Positions 13,234 to 26,177 of a DNA stretch of 64,000 nucleotides are shown here, in pieces; within the stretch, counting starts at the first letter, position 1; every line of letters starts with the position of its first letter. Source of the stretch: Lepidonotus clava. Its lineage: Eukaryota > Annelida > Polychaeta > Phyllodocida > Polynoidae. The DNA lies in contig OW387148.1 of the NCBI GenBank assembly GCA_936440205.1, positions 37,297,003-37,361,002 on the forward strand. The letters run 5' to 3'. The notes below the pieces were generated by a model, which saw nothing but the letters and a program-made list of their open reading frames with translations, did not search any database and was not told where the DNA came from. A program made the position numbers and the translations under genes.

Positions 13234-15180
13234 GTGGGGGGCATAATTTTGTGTGAAAATATGCGTATATCCCTGTATTAATCCAATGCGTATTTTAATG
13301 AAAGAGGCAGGTTAGGAGAATCTAAAATTCGAAAATTGAACATCTAAAACGTTCTTAATGGAAGCCCCTTACGAAGCCCTTACAAATCTTGAATGCTTGA
13401 AGATGTGAACGCTTGAGGCATGCGGTTTGCTGCATTGTTTTACGTTGGTTCGAACAAAGTTCGTAAATGATATTCTAGTTTGGTCTGTTTATACTATGTT
13501 TATACTATTCCAGTTTGGTCTGTTTATACTATGTTAAACTGAGGTTTATGGATAGGTGTTGTTCAACTTCTGACTGACTGTTTATTCTTAAAAACATCCA
13601 TTTATCATTCTTAGGTATGTTTCTTTTTAGTATGCAAAAACAAAATAGTATTTTATTATGGTTTCATAAAATAGTTCCGACCATAAACAATGTCGTTCCA
13701 GTTTTTCTGATTCCCTGAATCAAGGACCCCATGGATCGGATTCACAAGTGGATAAAAATGTGTTATAGCGCTTAGAAGGTCAATCAATATACAACCCCTG
13801 AGCATATTAATTAAAGTGAGTTCTAATACACAGGAGGATGCGCCCTCGTGCATCGTGCATGTCAACGTGTGTATAGAATCTTCCGTCCGCCCCCTGTCTT
13901 CAAATGGGTATCCTGCACGACCCCATAAGTTATAGATCACCTGTCTAATAGAACACGAAAAATAGTGTTGTCAACATAATACATCGTCCTATATACGTGT
14001 TATGCTTATTCATGTCACAAGCATCAATCATCATAAACCTGCACCACTTTCCTTTCCAATGTCAACGTTTTTCAACTCTTTCTATCAGTTGACTCTGAGC
14101 TATGTATCAGCAAAAAAGAGTCATATTCATGGATTTGTGCACAACGAGGACGTCCATGGATTTAAAGAGATCACGAAGCTGGATATGGTTTATGAAGGTT
14201 CACTTACATACGTACATTTCAATACACTAAAACTAGGTTTTAAAGTACCAGTAAAAGACCTTATTTTTGGCCATTGACGAAAGCTTACTCCATTGGTCTA
14301 AGGTTTAGTATCTACACTAACATTCAAATCGGAGGAGGACATCAAGTTTTCAGGACCTTGGTTTTAGGCTAAAGTCAAACCTACATAGGGGAACATCGCA
14401 TGATATTTATGTTTAAACGTTTAACCCGAGACTACCTGGTGCGGATAACAGAAACACAGCGACATTAAATATAAGAGCAAAAGTCACAATAAATACGACA
14501 GAGCTATAACAAAACAACAGGACTATCATCATCAACACTCCCATTATCATCTTCCCCTCTTACTATCCTAATCATCGCTTAATGTCCTCCCCCACCCCTT
14601 CCTCACCCTTATTCTATTTTCAAATATCCACTCCCACAGGCCAGATCGACTAAGGTTCTTTATCATGACAATTTTAGCACAATTATATTTCTTGTAACTG
14701 CCTAACAATACATACACGTTGTAATGGAGGATCTCCACGGATCGAGATTAAGAAGTGAAATTATGCACTTTAACGAAGGAAAAAACCATACACTGTTAAT
14801 TCATTCTCTTTGAACTTCCAATTCATGTACGTGTCAAATTGGTAATAGAGACTTCTGGGTGAAAGGCTATCATTTTCAAGCCAAAGATTTGCATAAAAGA
14901 TAAATAACAATAAAATTATATTTATATATACATGAAAGGGCTATGACTGCCCTATGCCTATGGTGTCCAGCTGTGGGTTACAGCCTTATCGTATTGACTG
15001 ACGCCTGGCCGTTCTGTCCGACAACAAAAATATCCCGGCCGGGATCTACTTTCCGTATGTACTGGTATGTTAGTGCCCTGGGAATAGGCTTATTACATTG
15101 TCACGGACAGTAAGTGGAAACAATGCCCCTTGGCAGCCAAACCACCACGCCACCCCTCCCGGTCCCTAAATTGATTCAGT
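13234..15180. other. No firm gene
   Basis: Unique AT-rich sequence. Apart from the weak ORF at 14002-14277, nothing is supported; the 13656-13940 minus-strand frame is unremarkable. Confidence 0.45.
14002..14277 (+). CDS. Small ORF, 91 codons, product unknown
   Basis: The ORF reads ATG to TGA. Its second half (SHIHGFVHNEDVHGFKEITK onwards) has protein-like composition without low complexity. I see no recognised domain, no signal peptide and no splice evidence. Kept as a weak candidate only. Confidence 0.1.
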   Translation: MLIHVTSINHHKPAPLSFPMSTFFNSFYQLTLSYVSAKKSHIHGFVHNEDVHGFKEITKLDMVYEGSLTYVHFNTLKLGFKVPVKDLIFGH

Positions 15181-18100
15181 TGCCGCATAACACAACCAGT
15201 TAGACTCGCCAGGTCCTCTCCATTCAACGCATAACACAATCAGTACCAGATAACACAACTGGTTGAACCCACCACGCCCCCTCAGATTAACACGTAACAC
15301 AACTGGTTAAATCCACCACGCCCCTCAGATTAACCATAACACAACTGGTTAAACCCACCACGCCCCCTCAGATTAACGCATAACACAACTGGTTAAACCC
15401 ACCACACCCCTCAGATTAACACGTAACACAACTGGTTAAACCCACCACACCCCTCAGATTAACACGTAACACAACTGGTTGAACCCACCACGCCCCCTCA
15501 GATTAACGCATAACACAACTGGTTAAACCCACCACGCCCCCTCAGATTAACACATAACACAACTGGTTAAACCCACCACGCCCCCTCAGATTAACACATA
15601 ACACAACTGGTTAAACCCACCACACCCCTCAGATTGACGCATAACACAACTGGTTAAACCCACCACGCCCCTCAGATTAACGCATAACACAACTGGTTAA
15701 ACCCACCACGCCCCTCAGATTAACACATGACACAACTGGTTAAACCCACCACACCCCTCAGATTAACACATGACACAACTGGTTAAACCCACCACGTCCC
15801 CTCAGATTAACACATAACACAACTGGTTAAACCCACCACGCCCCTCAGATTAACACATAACACAACTGGTTAAACCCACCACGCCCCCTCAGATTAACAC
15901 ATAACACAACTGGTTAAACCCACCACGCCCCCTCAGATTAACACATAACACAACTGGTTAAACCCACCACGCCCCTCAGATTAACACACAACACAACTGG
16001 TTAAACCCACCACGCCCCTCAGATTAACACATAACACAACTGGTTAAACCCACCACGCCCCTCAGATTAACGCATAACACAACTGGTTAAATCCACCACG
16101 CCCCTCAGATTAACACATAACACAACTGGTTAAACCCACCACGCCCCTCAGATTAACACATAGCACAACTGGTTGAACCCACCACGCCCCCTCAGATTAA
16201 CACATAACACAACTGGTTAAACCCACCACGCCCCCTCAGATTAACACATGACACAACTGGTTTAACCCACCACGCCCCTCAGATTAACGCATAACACAAC
16301 TGGTTAAACCCACCACGCCCCTAAGATTAACACATAACACAACTGGTTAAACCCACCACGCCCCTCAGATTAACACATAACACAACTGGTTAAACCCACC
16401 ACGCCCCTCAGATTAACGCATAACACAACTGGTTAAACCCACCACGCCCCTCAGATTAACACATAACACAACTGGTTAAACCCACCACGCCCCTCAGATT
16501 AACACATAACACAACTGGTTAAACCCACCACACCCCCTCAGATTAACACATAACACAACTGGTTTAACCCACCACGCCCCTCAGATTAACACATAACACA
16601 ACTGGTTAAACCCACCACGCCCCTCAGATTAACGCATAACACAACTGGTTAAACCCACCACGCCCCTCAGATTAACGCATAACACAACTGGTTAAACCCA
16701 CCACGCCCCTCAGATTAACGCATAACACAACTGGTTAAACCCACCACGCCCCTCAGATTAACCATAACACAACTGGTTAAACCCACCACGCCCCTCAGAT
16801 TAACTCTAACACAACTGGTTAAACCCACCACGCCCCTCAGATTAACACATAACACAACTGGTTAAACCCACCACGCCCCCTCAGATTAACACATAACACA
16901 ACTGGTTAAACCCACCACGCCCCTCAGATTAACGCATAACACAACTGGTTAAACCCACCACGCCCCTCAGATTAACACATAACACAACTGGTTAAACCCA
17001 CCACACCCCTCAGATTAACCATAACACAACTGGTTAAACCCACCACGCCCCTCAGATTAACCATAACACAACTGGTTAAACCCACCACGCCCCTCAGATT
17101 AACTCTAACACAACTGGTTAAACCCACCACGCCCCTCAGATTAACACATAACACAACTGGTTAAACCCACCACGCCCCTCAGATTAACACATAACACAAC
17201 TGGTTAAATCCACCACGCCCCTCAGATTAACGCATAACACAACTGGTTAAACCCACCACGCCCCTCAGATTAACGCATAACACAACTGGTTAAACCCACC
17301 ACGCCCCTCAGATTAACGCATCACACAACTGGTTAAATCCACCACGTCCCCTCAGATTAACACATCACACAACTGGTTAAACCCACCACGCCCCTCAGAT
17401 TAACACATAACACAACTGGTTAAACCCACCACGCCCCTCAGATTAACACATAACACAACTGGTTAAATCCACCACGCTCCTCAGATTAACACATAACACA
17501 ACTGGTTAAACCCACCACGCCCCTCAGATTAACACATAACACAACTGGTTAAACCCACCACGCCCCTCAGATTAACACATCACACAACTGGTTAAACCCA
17601 CCACGCCCCTCAGATTAGCACATAACACAACTGGTTAAACCCACCACGCCCCTCAGATAAACACATAACACAACTGGTTAAACCCACCACACCCCTCAGA
17701 TTGACGCATAACACAACTGGTTAAACCCACCACGCCCCTCAGATTAACACATCACACAACTGGTTAAACCCACCACGCCCCTCAGATTAACACACAACAC
17801 AACTGGTTAAACCCACCACGCCCCTCAGATAAACACATAACACAACTGGTTAAACCCACCACACCCCTCAGATTAACACATCACACAACTGGTTAAACCC
17901 ACCACGCCCCTCAGATTAACACACAACACAACTGGTTAAACCCACCACGCCCCTCAGATTAACACATTACACAACTGGTTAAACCCGCCACGCCCCTCAG
18001 ATTAACACATAACACAACTGGTTAAATCCACCACGCCCCCTCAGATTAACACATTACACAACTGGTTAAACCCGCCACGCCCCTCAGATTAACACATAAC

Positions 18101-19425
18101 ACAACTGGTTAAACCCACCACGCCCCTCAGATTAACACATAACACAACTGGTTAAACCCACCACGTCCCCTCAGATTAACACATCACACAACTGGTTAAA
18201 CCCACCACGCCCCTCAGATTAACACATTACACAACTGGTTAAACCCACCACGCCCCTCAGATTAACACATAACACAACTGGTTAAACCCTCCACGCCCCT
18301 CAGATTAACACATAACACAACTGGTTAAATCCACCACGCCCCCCAGATTAACACATTACACAACTGGTTAAACCCACCACGTCCCCTCAGATTAACACAT
18401 CACACAACTGGTTAAACCCACCACGTCCCCTCAGATAAACACATTACACAACTGGTTAAACCCGCCACGCCCCTCAGATTAACACATAACACAACTGGTT
18501 AAATCCACCACGCCCCCTCAGATTAACACATTACACAACTGGTTAAACCCGCCACGCCCCTCAGATTAACACATAACACAACTGGTTAAATCCACCACGC
18601 CCCCTCAGATTAACACATAACACAACTGGTTAAACCCGCCACGCCCCTCAGATTAACACATAACACAACTGGTTAAATCCACCACGCCCCCTCAGATTAA
18701 CACATTACACAACTGGTTAAACCCGCCACGCCCCTCAGATTAACACATAACACAACTGGTTAAATCCACCACGCCCCCTCAGATTAACACATAACACAAC
18801 TGGTTAAACCCTCCACGCCCCTCAGATTAACACATTACACAACTGGTTAAACCCACCACGCCCCTCAGATTAACACATAACACAACTGGTTAAACCCTCC
18901 ACGCCCCTCAGATTAACACATAACACAACTGGTTAAATCCACCACGCCCCCCAGATTAACACATTACACAACTGGTTAAACCCACCACGTCCCCTCAGAT
19001 TAACACATCACACAACTGGTTAAACCCACCACGTCCCCTCAGATAAACACATAACACAACTGGTTAAACCCACCACACCCCTCAGATTGACGCATAACAC
19101 AACTGGTTAAATCCACCACCCCCCTCAGATTAACTCTAACACAACTGGTTAAACCCTCCACGCCCCTCAGATTAACACACAACACAACTGGTTGAACCCA
19201 CCACGCCCCTCAGATTAACACATAACACAACTGGTTGAACCCACCACGCCCCTCAGATTAACGCATAACACAACTGGTTGAACCCACCACGCCCCTCAGA
19301 TTAACGCATAACACAACTGGTTGAACCCACCACGCCCCTCAGATTAACACATAACACAACTGGTTGAACCCACCACGCCCCTCAGATTAACACATGACAC
19401 AACTGGTTAAACCCATCAAACCCTC
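15181..19425. repeat. 4.2-kb satellite-like array, 43-bp unit, about 98 copies
   Basis: The unit contains ATAACACAACTGGTTAAA, CCCACCACGCCCC and TCAGATTAAC, with 42-44-bp variants made by indels in the C run and in the CACAT segment. Edge units (15181-15300 and 19400-19460) are the most diverged, as expected if unequal exchange homogenises the middle. Alternating A/B dimers appear at about 17.96-18.05 and 18.43-18.79 kb. Each unit carries AACTGGTT, close to a Grainyhead-type site. Confidence 0.97.
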
Positions 19426-19511
19426 ACTGTATAAAAACAGTTAAAGCCATCAGGCCCTCACAGCGTAACACATAATTATTGGGCAATCAACCAAGACCTC
19501 TCATATTAAGT

Positions 19512-19672
19512 CAGTTTAAGAGGGCGGGGATCTCCATTATTCTGGAAAATTTGCTTTTTTTCAAATGTAAAATCTGGAGTAAACTTGTTGAGAATTCTTT
19601 TTTACCCAAAACATTACAACATGCTGTACTCCATTACGCCTAAGTTATCTTTAACTTTTGGATCTGTAACTG
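19512..19672. mobile_element. GGATCC-family MITE copy D, decayed
   Basis: AGGGCGGGGATCTCC on the left and TTTGGATCTGTAACTG on the right, with interior TCAAATGTAAAATCTGG, match the family pattern with many differences. This looks like an older copy. Confidence 0.5.
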
Positions 19673-22600
19673 TATAATTTGATTGTCTTTTTTCTTTCTC
19701 TTTTAGTTTATCTAAACACACTCCTTTTACGAGAAAATGATCTTCCGTGTGGGTGGCAATATTATTTTAATGGTATACTGGTCAACGTGATAATACTTCC
19801 TGCATGGCCTGTTGCCAGCAGCTAGGATAGGTTCAATAACCAAAACTAGTGTCAATAATGATTAGCTTGAGTCAACCGTGATTAGGCTACTGTGTTATCA
19901 GTTTTTATAGACAATTCTTTATTGCTGTTCCGGAAGAGAAGACAAGCTTTTCCTGACTCAAACAACCAATGTCCGATCACGCTGTTGAAGAATGGCATTA
20001 ACTGTCGCCATCTAGTGAATGGGGATCAAACTACCATTTTCCTGACATGGTGCCCTCATCTCCTTTCAGGTTGACACTGACGTTACAGGGGGACTATGCC
20101 TGAGCTGTTGGATACAAGGTGACTATATGGAAGGGTCAACTGAGCAAATCTTAGAAAGGTTCATGTATGTATTTATTTACTGTATTTCAATTAGAAACAA
20201 ATACATTACATGTCATACCATCATGTGAAAAAGATAAATCCAAAAAAATATGGTTCATACTAAACTTGTTTTCTATTGGTCTAATTAAATCAACCTGTGA
20301 TCCAGTAAAATATAGTGAACTATGAAACCGTTTGTATAACTGCATAAAGGCCAACTGTCATATTGCTAAAGTCATGATGTATAATTTCTATATGGAATTT
20401 GTATTCTTGAAACTGAAATGTAATAAGAAGTAAAGAAACATATGAGACATTGCAACTCACGATCCAATCTCAACCCAGATGTAAGGACAAACCCATTTAT
20501 CTTATGAATGTAACAGCGATGACCCGAGTGATGTAGCAATCTGCATCACAGAAACAACCCACAGAAGCTGGGATTCCCCATGACAAACCAGGGACATGCT
20601 GACAAGGCATGACTGGTCAGAGACCGATGTAAACATCCTGTGTCAAATGTACAAGAGCTGAAGCCATCGCCCACCAAGTAAGTCTTTACAGGTCAGTCAT
20701 AAGGATTGGTCAGGAACAACGGAACATTGAGACAGAGACAACCCAACCACCCAGCAGGTCTCGCTGAAACACCATCACCATGTAGCTATAAGGACACTGG
20801 GCTATAGGGCCTTTGCTCTATGAGCCGGCCTCCATGCTCCCAAAGCAACAGCAATATTCAGGACAATGTGTACTCGAAGGACAATAACCTTCAGGACTAA
20901 CATTATTCATTTGGACAATTATTGAATATGTGCTCTACGTGTATACCTGCAGGATACAGCTAAACTTGTGTGAACTTTGGAATAAAAACCACATCATATT
21001 CTACACTACAAATATCTGACCATTCTTCATAATTAAATCTTCACTATTATACAACGTTCAAAAAAACTGATCATCCAATTTCACAAGTTATTTCCAAAGA
21101 GTATTCTTCTTGTTTAATAAATAAAATTCTCTTTAAAACAAACGTTTGTTGCCGTAAATCAGTTATTTATCGCCACCACCCCCCTACTGGCCAGGAGCAG
21201 TGTTGACACGGGCCACATGCCCCATAGTAAACAGTGAGTGGCTCTACTTGGCCCGGTTTACGAGCACCTCCCTGACCCAGTACCCAGTGATTCCACTACT
21301 CTCCATATTACCACTGGTATGGGCAAATGGGATGACCTTGACCTATCAAGAAGCTACTCCATATAAACAAATGGGAAATAACCACATTTTTTTCCATCAT
21401 ATCTAATATTTATGAACAGGGAACAATTAGACACTGTGTTCCATATAACGTTTGATTAAAAGAATGCCCATTATACTGCATTTATAGCACCATATAACCT
21501 TAACATGGCTTCATATGACGTCATGTGCGGTTGGCGCGGAGGCTTCTGATTGGCTCGCTCAGAGTCCCATACCTGGGCCAAGACCAAGGGGTGGCCAAGG
21601 GACCAGGGTATATAGATGGTTTATTGCCGGTCTTTATTCACCATCGTCAGAAAAGTGCCTCCAACTAGATATGAATGATTTCGGGTCAACGCTGATTAAA
21701 AAAAACAATACCATATCCCTAAAAAAAAACCAGAGTGGCGCTTGCAAACGAACTTTTTATAGTTAAATGGTTTAAACGGCAGAATTGTTTATTACCCTAC
21801 TACTTCTAAAATGATGTCCTTTCGCTTGTTAAAGGCTACACACTGAACTTACTTCAGGCCATACCAAGAACCAGCAAAATAGGCTGGTACAAGCCAGTCC
21901 ATTTGGGTGCTGATTTGTTTACTTATACAGTTTTTTAATGGACCTGTGGGAACCAGCAAATTAGGTCCACCATCTCTCATCCTCTATGTGACATCATTGT
22001 GTAAGGGTAAGCAACCCCTTCCAAACACATATGTGGTGGGTTTGAACCCTGGAGGGACTTGTTTTAAATATAAAAAAAGGTTGCATTTCCTGGGGAGGAA
22101 AGAGAGGTCCCTCAGCCCCCTACACCTTCCTTATCTATCCCCCACTGGCCAGTAAATACTGTAGATGGTTTATGACTGGCCTCTATTTACCCCTCTCACC
22201 CCGGTTGTCTAGGGGCGGACTCAGGGCGGACTCACTCACTGAGTCAGTGGATCATCAGTCTATGTGGCCAGGATAATAAAGGACCATGACCTCTGACCTG
22301 ACCTCAGCCAAGGTCAACTGCGGTCTGGGACAAAATGGCCGTCTGACCTGGGCTGGTTCCTGGCATGTAAACATCCCTGTGGACATAAGTACTTCATCCC
22401 GCCGAGAACCAGTGCCGCCTCTGTTTTAGGGGAGGGAGGAGGACTTCACCACAAGAATTCCCCTCACCCCCGCCCTTTAAGGCCTCATGGTAAACATAAT
22501 GATATGGGCCTGATAACTGGCAGGCCTACTGTATTTTGTGGTATGATCCCCTCACCCCCGCCCTTTAAGGACTTATGGTAAACATAACGATATGGGCCTG

Positions 22601-24338
22601 ACAACGGGTAAGCCTACTGTATTTTGTGGTATGGGCCAGGGATCCTTTGGTTCCTCTGTCAATAAAGAGTATGACAACTTAGATGAAAAAGGATGTAGAA
22701 CCTCTTCCTCCTGAGTGTAGACATACATTATAAGATGTTGTTTATGTCTATGGTTTAATGAGTAAGAAAATACACTAAGTCTTATTCATAAAGGGTCAAT
22801 GAAAAAATCGAAAACTGCATAAAATGAATTTGAAATAACCTTAAAATGCTGTTGATTTAAATTAAAAATGTTGGCAGTTATTTCAAGGTGCGAAGCTGAA
22901 GAAATATAATCTGAAATTCGACAACAATCTCAAAAATTACAAACAGAGCCGTTTCTTCGGTATGGGAATACACAACCCCCAATCCCCTTTTCCATTTATT
23001 TACGTATTCATTCATTCTTTAACTTTCCATCGTACCTTAGTCCAACACTCAGCAGGGAGTGGATCCAGCTGGGCCCTGTATACGGGAGCAGTACCAACGT
23101 GAACATAAATTACGCGACTAGGGGAGTAACTAATCCTCGTAAGGTTCTTTTTTCCCCCGATCTCTTGGAATAACAATGTTCAACCCCGACCCTGCCCCCC
23201 GCTGAGTATAATTTAGCTGCGGGAGTACCGTATCTATGTCAACCCTCAGGCTCTAATAGACCTTTACGTTTTTAGTGAGCGTGATTCTCAGAACCAGCCT
23301 GCGACAATCCCTGGAGGGGCGAGACAACGACATGGGGAGGGGGTGAGGGGAGGACTTAATGATAAATTATCAGGGATGTATGTTTTCAAACTTTTGTCTG
23401 ATTGCTGGCTTTCCCCGTCATCACCTTTAAAAATAAATTTCAAAGTGTATTACCATTTGTCATGGTATATTATGTTAAATTCAAATCTTCTTTCCTGTGT
23501 TTCAGATCTTTCCATTAACCCTGACTTATATCCCTTTAAAACGTTCAGAGTTTAAGAAAGTAATATTAACTACAGATCGGGCCTCCAAAAAGTCTAGACG
23601 ATTTACTGCAATCTCTTAGTCATATATCATGGTCAACACATTTCCTGCATTATCATGAATAAAACAAATGTAGTGTATAAAATTTACATCAAACCAAAAC
23701 CTCTTCTATTTTCCAATACCTACAGAAATAAAAAGAATGGGAATGACCTGTATCTTGTTCACCCGATATAATTATGATTCTTTGATAAATGTCTTGATAT
23801 TACACAATATCAAACACAGACTTACCGCGACCTTCTCCTCCATTCAATTATTATGTTTAGTCTTTCTTTTAAAGTAAAAATCTCCACACCACTTCGACTA
23901 TTGTAAACATAGATGTCAGATACCAGTTGCTTTTTCCAACCATATATAAACTCTCTGGCCAGCTTTCTAAACCTATGGACGTAGCAGATGGAAAGTATTA
24001 TTTCAAATAATTTCGAGTCACTAACCTATAGTTAAAAACTGGTACCATAGTAGGAGTATCATTTCTGTGTAGAAATAATCAAGACCAGATCTACAGTGTT
24101 AGAGTAGTTGTGGTAGTACCTATTTTGTGGCATCAGAATTCAGCTCACGAACTCCTCAGCCGGAGGCTTTCAGACAGACGAGTAGCTCACTCGCACTCTC
24201 CAAGCTGACTCTACGTCAATATCCTCCTATACATCAAGTCTACAACCTCCGCGTGGAGATCGTCCCAGTGAGCTGATTCTCCCCAACTCGGTAGCCGTGG
24301 GGGGCTAGTAGTGCTCCAGTCAGTGAAAACTAGAACCT
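19673..24338. other. No gene recognised; unique sequence
   Basis: The stretch at 20460-20960 is non-repetitive and less AT-rich, with an AA|GTAAGT donor-like site near 20678; it might be a non-coding exon. A near-duplicate pair (22460-22520 and 22545-22630, sharing CCCCTCACCCCCGCCCTTTA) is a short direct repeat. B-box-like GGGTTTGAACCCTGG near 22038 has no matching A box. Confidence 0.4.
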
Positions 24339-24523
24339 CTGTCAGTACCCAGCCCTAAAATCTCAGGGGGTTCCAGGTAAATCAAGGGGGCTTCATGCAA
24401 AAATGAGGGGGTTCCGACTGGTTATTTGGATAAAAATGCCTATATTTCTAGTTTAATCATATAAAATTTGAGAAAACTGAGGGGGTCCCATATACCCTCA
24501 GAACCCCCCTGGGTACGCCACAG
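24339..24523. mobile_element. MITE with GTACCCAG ends and 5-bp duplication
   Basis: The left end CTGTCAGTACCCAG and right end CTGGGTACGCCACAG are inverted. AACCT stands at 24334-24338 and again at 24525-24529, a target duplication allowing one base of boundary uncertainty. The interior is rich in AGGGGGTTCC. Confidence 0.7.
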
Positions 24524-24651
24524 TAACCTACACGACAAGTAAATCCATGTTTACGGCCCAGCTTCATCCTAGATAATGCTAAACGTTGGTCCCCTGTGAT
24601 GCCGGGGGGACCACAGATAGAATACAGTAAGTCTGGACAAGTGTAACTCAC

Positions 24652-24724
24652 CAGCGCCGGCATGGTTCGTCCGCGTCCCGCCCGGAGAGTGACCAGCGTC
24701 CCGCCCGTACAGAGCAGACGACAT
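24652..24724 (-). CDS. Candidate first coding exon of an unidentified minus-strand gene
   Basis: An ATG with A at -3 opens 24 codons, starting MSSALYGRDAGHSPGG, and ends in phase 1 at a consensus GTGAGT donor (plus-strand 24646-24651). The stretch is GC-rich in an AT-rich setting. I do not recognise the product and found no convincing second exon; open sequence at about 24.11-24.33 kb beyond an intervening MITE is possible but ends quickly in stops. It could be a chance ORF. Confidence 0.22.
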
Positions 24725-26177
24725 TTTCTGACTGAATCCTAGACTTGTTTTCGCCTTCCCATCTATTTTTCTTCCTGAGTTAATCTTTAGGGGTAACCTC
24801 CCTGGTCTTCCAGATCAAATATTATATGTAATACATTTCCAGGTGATCTTACTACATTTCAAAAATAAATGTCATTATAAATTTTCTAAGAGAAACCAAT
24901 TCTACTCTTAAACACATATATATCATCACAATCAAGACTATACAATACTTTAGTGGTAGTATTATTTTAATTTAACCTGGTGTAAACTTCAAAAGGATGA
25001 AACTAAGCTTCAGGTTGACGCTTCAAACATGATCAGTACCAGCGGCGAATTTCTGTATTTCTTATTCATTATTTTTTTAAAATCAAATCAATACAAAACT
25101 CGACTAAAATATCTGTAACGAAATTTTCCTACAAGCCCATCTCTTTACTAAGATCTGAGGTCCCAAACGGCACAAACCTTAGATCATACCAACTGTTACT
25201 TTTATATTTCAACTGATATTCCATAGTTAGAGTTGCCTTCATTGACGTGTATTTTTGCCAAATAGACTGCAGGTCGTTCAGATCTACACATTTGGCACTG
25301 GATTATTTGGCACAATATGAAATAGCGTTCATGAGAACCTCTTCCATTATTCAACAATATATAATGCGTTTCATCCTGAAAATGTGAGGAATGGAGAAAA
25401 TCTACTTCTTTAACATGCCTCAGGCTTTTTCAAGTCTACTGCGTCATTTCTGTGACCCAAAGTTTGGGACAACTATCAACATTGCCACGTGGCCAAGTTC
25501 CCATGGCAACGTACACGTTCTTCAATGTCGGGGCAGGGTACAGGGGCTTGTGGCTGGTACAGGGGATATGTATGTCAAATAAATAAGGTTTTGTGTGATA
25601 AAAACAATTTCACCATAACTGCACTGTATCAGACAGTTCATGCAATATACACACTTCTTGCCACATGTACGTTCAACAAATCATACGAATGTTTGTACGT
25701 GCTGAAAAACCTTACACTAAGAGCAGTCTCTTAAAAGTTGAAACACAAATCTTATTTGAAAATAAAAGTAGGCAGACTGGTGCAAAAAAGCTTCTCGGTG
25801 GTAGAATTTCATGAACGTTGGGACATCCCCTGATAAATCCCCATTTCTAAAAAGAGGCTGATCATTATGACATCACTTTTTCTCCTTCTCCCCAGAATTT
25901 GGTGGCAATGATTTTGGATCGTTCCCCATAGGAGAAGCACTGAAAAACCTACAATCCCCAAGAAGATCAACAGTTGTGGGCATTATATACACACTCTCCA
26001 GACACCTAGAAAGTTTCCGGCATGTAACAATCAGACAGATACAAAAAAAAATCCTTATAATAATTAGGCTATCATAGGCCTTAACGATACAATGTTGAGA
26101 ATAGTAAACACTACTGAGATTGCCATAAATAAACATCAATGATAGGCACATTAGATATGTTCCTCTGGTCGACATGC
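24725..26177. other. No gene seen
   Basis: AT-rich unique sequence; the frames at 25391-25734 and 25873-26175 lack coding character. Confidence 0.45.

Noticed and set aside
16972-17154. Minus-strand frame with NLRGVVGLTSCV repeats
   Set aside because: Translation of a short in-phase part of the 43-bp array.
15181-19425. CRISPR array
   Set aside because: The repeats are directly adjacent with no unique spacers, and the window is clearly animal DNA.
22000-22060. tRNA gene suggested by GGGTTTGAACCCTGG
   Set aside because: No A box at the right spacing and no cloverleaf could be drawn.
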